From Flexilinea flocculi (GTDB lineage Bacteria; Chloroflexota; Anaerolineae; Anaerolineales; Anaerolineaceae), in NCBI RefSeq assembly GCF_001192795.1, contig NZ_DF968180.1, positions 1 through 64,000 of the forward strand: a stretch of 64,000 nt of DNA, given 5' to 3'. Below, in pieces: positions 61,362 through 64,000 of the stretch (position 1 is the stretch's first letter; each line of letters starts with the position of its first letter). The notes beneath the pieces were generated by a model. It was not told the origin of the DNA. It did not search any database and saw only the letters and a program-made list of their open reading frames with translations. A program made the position numbers and the translations under genes.

Positions 61362-61390
61362 TTGAATATTAGAGTCGATTTTTATATAAT
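61362..61390 (+). promoter_or_regulatory. Promoter of the rubrerythrin-like gene
   Basis: TTGAAT (61362-61367), a 17-base spacer and a perfect TATAAT (61385-61390) lie 50 bases before the start codon. Confidence 0.6.
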
Positions 61391-61439
61391 ATATATGCAG
61401 GTCGGATTTCTGCAAATCTAAAATGATGGGAGAAACACG

Positions 61440-61934
61440 ATGAGTAAACAATTTAATGGCACAGATTTCTTCAGGATGATGGCCGCTAATGAGAAAGCGG
61501 TCGGTGCATTGTACCGACAGTTGGCGGAGGATGCTAAATTCGGTGGTAAATTTTTCGAGAAACTTGCCAGTGATGAGGATCGTCATTTCACCATTTATAC
61601 CGAACTATTAAAAAAATTCGCCGGCGGCAGTGATTTGACGGTCGAGGTCTCAGAGGAGCAGGAGCAGTACTTGATAATCTTGATAGAGAATAACGCGCTA
61701 AAAGACCCCGATAAATTGCGGGAAAAGGCAGCAAAAGCCACCAATAAAGATGAGATTTACGATATGGCCGAGCGTGCAGAAATAGATTCTGTCCTTTTCG
61801 TCGAGGAGTTGATCACTCTGTACCCTCAGCTGCAACCGGAAGATTTCCGCATTGTACTTAAGGAAGAAAAGAAACACCTGGCGCAAGTGATGAGCCATCG
61901 CATGGAAAGCCAGTTGAAAACGCTGCGCTTGTAA
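61440..61934 (+). CDS. Rubrerythrin-like ferritin-family diiron protein
   Basis: This four-helix-bundle protein of 164 residues has the ligand pattern of rubrerythrin/ferritin-like proteins: Glu in AANEKAVGALY, SDEDRHF (E-x-x-H), AERAEIDSVLFVEEL and LKEEKKHLAQV. There is no C-terminal rubredoxin domain. Such proteins reduce peroxide or store iron in anaerobes exposed to oxygen. ATG start with GGGAG upstream, its own promoter, and a hairpin 44 bases after the stop. Confidence 0.85.
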   Translation: MSKQFNGTDFFRMMAANEKAVGALYRQLAEDAKFGGKFFEKLASDEDRHFTIYTELLKKFAGGSDLTVEVSEEQEQYLIILIENNALKDPDKLREKAAKATNKDEIYDMAERAEIDSVLFVEELITLYPQLQPEDFRIVLKEEKKHLAQVMSHRMESQLKTLRL

Positions 61935-61977
61935 GAAGCCGGTCCAATCCTGCGAGCGTTCGTGATAAAGGGAGATT

Positions 61978-62015
61978 AGGGTTTTTCGGGTCACAGCAAG
62001 TAGCCGAAAAACCCT
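61978..62015 (+). terminator. Hairpin after the rubrerythrin-like gene
   Basis: AGGGTTTTTCGG (61978-61989) pairs exactly with CCGAAAAACCCT (62004-62015) around a 14-base loop. The following sequence (GAATTTGTTTTG) is only loosely T-rich, so termination is likely but not certain. Confidence 0.6.
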
Positions 62016-62514
62016 GAATTTGTTTTGTAAGAAAGTTTCTTTCCCAAAAGTAGTAGGTTAAAAAAAAAGAGTAAGCTCCAAGTAAACTGAAAGTTATTTA
62101 GGCCTATGGTTACAGGAACTTAAGATATCAATCGTCAGGCTACAACTGCCAGACATCAATATTTGTAAAACAAGTTGTCTGCGGTAATGCCCACACGGTG
62201 GTGAGAATCCTGTCATTGCTATTACCCTGTAGCGGCCAACTTTGTAAAACTTGTCATTGCGAGCCCTGTAGGGGCGTGGCAATCTCCCTGCTCCATTACG
62301 TAAAAATTGCCACACAAAAAGAGATTGCTTCTCTATGATCGCAATGACAGATGAATCCATGAATTATTCATCCTATCAATCTTTGGAATAAAGCACGAAA
62401 ACACCACAACAACATTTTTTCTTCCCTTATTCAAAAAGTCGATCCATATTTCAAATGGCTGTTTTCGAACCGTTATCCCGCGACGATTTCGGCGTGAACG
62501 ATTATACTTAACGC
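62016..62514. other. Repeat-filled spacer before arfB
   Basis: No gene is seen. Contents in order: unassigned sequence to about 62250, a GTCATTGCGAG repeat (62253-62350), and the right half of a palindromic element (62390-62465: ACACCACAACAACA then CATATTTCAAATGGCTG) whose left half is missing. Confidence 0.6.
62253..62350. repeat. GTCATTGCGAG interspersed repeat, copy 3
   Basis: It starts GTCATTGCGAGCCCTGTAG and ends CTATGATCGCAATGACAG. The inner pair is GGCAATCTCC and AGAGATTGCTTCTC. It is very close to copy 1 at 21671-21766. Confidence 0.88.
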
Positions 62515-62940
62515 ATGATTGAGATCACACCCGCCGTACAAATCGATGAAAACGAACTCCAGTTCGAATATATTCGCGCGTCCGGACCAGGTGGGCAGAA
62601 CGTCAACAAGGTCGCGACTGCAGTGCAATTGCGCTTTGACGTCCGCAATTCCCCCTCGCTGGAACCGGACATCAAGGAGCAGCTGACGCTCCGCGCCGGA
62701 AATCACATGACGGTAGATGGCGTGCTGATCATCACAGCGAAACGCTACCGAACGCAGGAACAGAACCGTCTGGATGCCGTGCTGCGCTTCACTCATCTGG
62801 TGGAAGCGGCGCTGCACAAGCCGAAAATCCGCAAAGCGACGCATCCGGGTGTCTCCGCCAAAGCAGCGCGGCTGTTTCAGAAGAAACGGCGTGCCGAAGT
62901 CAAGAAACTGCGCAGTTATCACCCTGATGATTGGGAATAA
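62515..62940 (+). CDS. arfB: Alternative ribosome-rescue factor ArfB (YaeJ)
   Basis: This small release-factor homologue of 141 residues hydrolyses peptidyl-tRNA on ribosomes stalled at the end of truncated mRNAs. The catalytic GGQ is at residues 26-28 (ASGPGGQNVNK). The basic C-terminal tail that enters the empty mRNA channel is present (AARLFQKKRRAEVKKLR). It lacks the stop-codon-reading domain of RF1/RF2. ATG at 62515. Confidence 0.93.
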   Translation: MIEITPAVQIDENELQFEYIRASGPGGQNVNKVATAVQLRFDVRNSPSLEPDIKEQLTLRAGNHMTVDGVLIITAKRYRTQEQNRLDAVLRFTHLVEAALHKPKIRKATHPGVSAKAARLFQKKRRAEVKKLRSYHPDDWE

Positions 62941-63130
62941 CAGCAATTTTCTCTTTTTTTGTAATGGTATTTTCAAATTTCGGAATGCTGATTTTGCTTG
63001 CAGTCATTCGAAATGTGAACAGAATTTATGATGATTCTCATAATTTATGCTTCATGTTAAAGTCATAAAAACACCAAATTCTCTTTCATGATTCGAAAAC
63101 TTCATCCATATTTTGAAAAGCTGATATTAC

Positions 63131-63160
63131 TTGTAAAAACAAGCGGAAAATCGTTATAAT
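63131..63160 (+). promoter_or_regulatory. Candidate promoter of the sugar ABC operon
   Basis: TTGTAA (63131-63136), an 18-base spacer and TATAAT (63155-63160) lie about 75 bases before the ABC ATPase start. A degenerate palindromic-element copy (63003-63122) ends just upstream. Confidence 0.5.
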
Positions 63161-63236
63161 AAATTCTGTGACGAAGCGTCAGTGAATCTTTTTTTCCTAC
63201 ACCGCATGACCTTATATAGAACCATGGAGGAATCCT

Positions 63237-64000
63237 GTGTCAGTGTTTTTCCTCGCAATGAATCACATATACAAGAGTTTTTCACGCGTACCGGTTCTGA
63301 AGGATGTCTCCATCCAGATCCGGCCGGGGGAAGTTCATGCTCTGGTGGGTGAGAACGGCGCCGGAAAATCGACTTTGATGAAAATTCTGATGGGCATTTA
63401 TACTGCTGACAGCGGTGAAATCCAGATTCAGGATAAAACGGTTCAGATTCATTCGCCGCAGGAAGCGCTGCACCTGGGCATTTCCATGATTCATCAGGAG
63501 TTGAGCCCTGTTCCGGATATGTCGGTATCCGAGAATCTGTTCATGGGAAGGGAAATTCGCCGCAATCATTTAGGCGGACTCAGCGTTGTGGATCAGAAGG
63601 AACAGATCCGGCAGACACGGTCGATTTTCGAATCGATGGGTGTTCAGATGGATCCGAAAGCGCTGATGCGCAACCTGAGCGTGGCACAGGTTCAACTGGT
63701 AGAGATCACCAAAGCCATTTCCCTGTCTTCCCGCATCATTATCATGGATGAACCGACTTCGGCGTTGACCGAAAAAGAAGTTCACACCTTGTTTGAGCAG
63801 ATTGAAAAGCTGCGCCGGACTGGTGTGGGTATCATTTATATTTCCCATAAATTGGATGAGATTTTCAGAATTGCCGACCGCATTTCGGTTCTGCGTGACG
63901 GGGAATTGATCGGGACTTATGCGGCAGCGGAACTATCCAAAAATGCGCTGATCCAGTTGATGGTAGGGCGCGAGATTACGGCGGTTTACCCGAAAATTGA
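63237..64000 (+). CDS. Sugar ABC transporter ATP-binding protein (RbsA/MglA type), incomplete
   Basis: The gene runs off the window; about 254 codons are visible. The first ATPase domain of a double-domain carbohydrate importer is complete enough to show Walker A GENGAGKST, the atypical signature LSVAQVQLVEI, Walker B IIIMDEPTSAL and the switch SHK. Import of ribose-, galactose- or xylose-type sugars is expected, with binding protein and permease beyond the window. The start is a GTG at 63237 with GGAGG six bases upstream. The TolB/sugar-binding fusion at 58983-60950 may serve the same system. Confidence 0.92.
   Translation, partial: MSVFFLAMNHIYKSFSRVPVLKDVSIQIRPGEVHALVGENGAGKSTLMKILMGIYTADSGEIQIQDKTVQIHSPQEALHLGISMIHQELSPVPDMSVSENLFMGREIRRNHLGGLSVVDQKEQIRQTRSIFESMGVQMDPKALMRNLSVAQVQLVEITKAISLSSRIIIMDEPTSALTEKEVHTLFEQIEKLRRTGVGIIYISHKLDEIFRIADRISVLRDGELIGTYAAAELSKNALIQLMVGREITAVYPKI

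Larger units (their letters stand above)
60951..61439. other. Intergenic region with a palindromic element and a promoter
   Basis: No gene is seen. Divergent genes flank it. The palindromic element occupies about 61154-61270 and the rubrerythrin promoter lies at 61362-61390. Confidence 0.6.

Overview
The window looks like part of the chromosome of a low-to-mid GC anaerobic bacterium. The best guess is a Chloroflexota (Anaerolineae-type) organism. This guess is inference from gene content: a very large GH13 enzyme, a GH57 enzyme, TolB-propeller and lipoprotein genes typical of that group, a SAM-I riboswitch before metK, a rubrerythrin-like protein and many TTG starts. No rRNA, tRNA or other lineage marker was seen, so a Firmicutes relative cannot be excluded.

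Layout. 1-1628: an IS5/IS1182-like insertion sequence that has cut a rightward gene, whose 3' end and terminator remain. 2011-13387: a long leftward nucleotide-sugar and polysaccharide block. It runs rfbC-rfbB-rfbA-rfbD (dTDP-L-rhamnose), a 1040-residue composite glycosyltransferase, rfbF-rfbG plus a reductase and a second epimerase (a CDP-6-deoxyhexose), and glf (UDP-galactofuranose). 13757-20038: a GT4 glycosyltransferase, a GT2 glycosyltransferase and a Wzm/Wzt-type ABC exporter. Together these build and export a cell-surface glycan by the ABC-dependent route. 20262-33672: housekeeping genes (miaA, a YraN-family gene, a thiolase, trxB, a ROK glucokinase), an alpha-glucan cluster (GH13, SDR, GH57) and a CapA-like gene. 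34046-36563: a circularly permuted PstS-like binding protein and metK behind a complete promoter/SAM-I riboswitch/terminator leader. 36564-37594: about 1 kb without genes that is packed with DnaA-box-like nonamers, a candidate origin of replication. 37595-51600: a GT39-like membrane protein, an HtrA protease, an NYN/OST-HTH protein, a sensor kinase, a methyltransferase, miaB, mutS2, a lipoprotein and an M19 dipeptidase.

52366-58875 is an accessory island. It holds a two-gene DNA adenine methyltransferase locus truncated at a joint with an IS3 remnant, an ISLre2 remnant, a lipoprotein carrying a C-terminal Endonuclea_NS_2-like nuclease with two candidate partner genes, a decayed second copy of the methyltransferase locus, and a perfect 21-bp inverted repeat. 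58983-64000: a fusion of a TolB-type propeller to a periplasmic sugar-binding domain, a rubrerythrin-like protein, arfB and the start of a sugar ABC ATPase.

The most distinctive feature is a family of at least a dozen intergenic palindromic elements of about 100-130 bp. They have a long central hairpin (usually GTTGTTGTG...CACAACAAC) and outer arms close to CAGCAATTCGAAATAT / ATATTTCGAATTGCTG. The stem sequence differs between copies while pairing is kept. A second, unrelated repeat (GTCATTGCGAG...) occurs three times.
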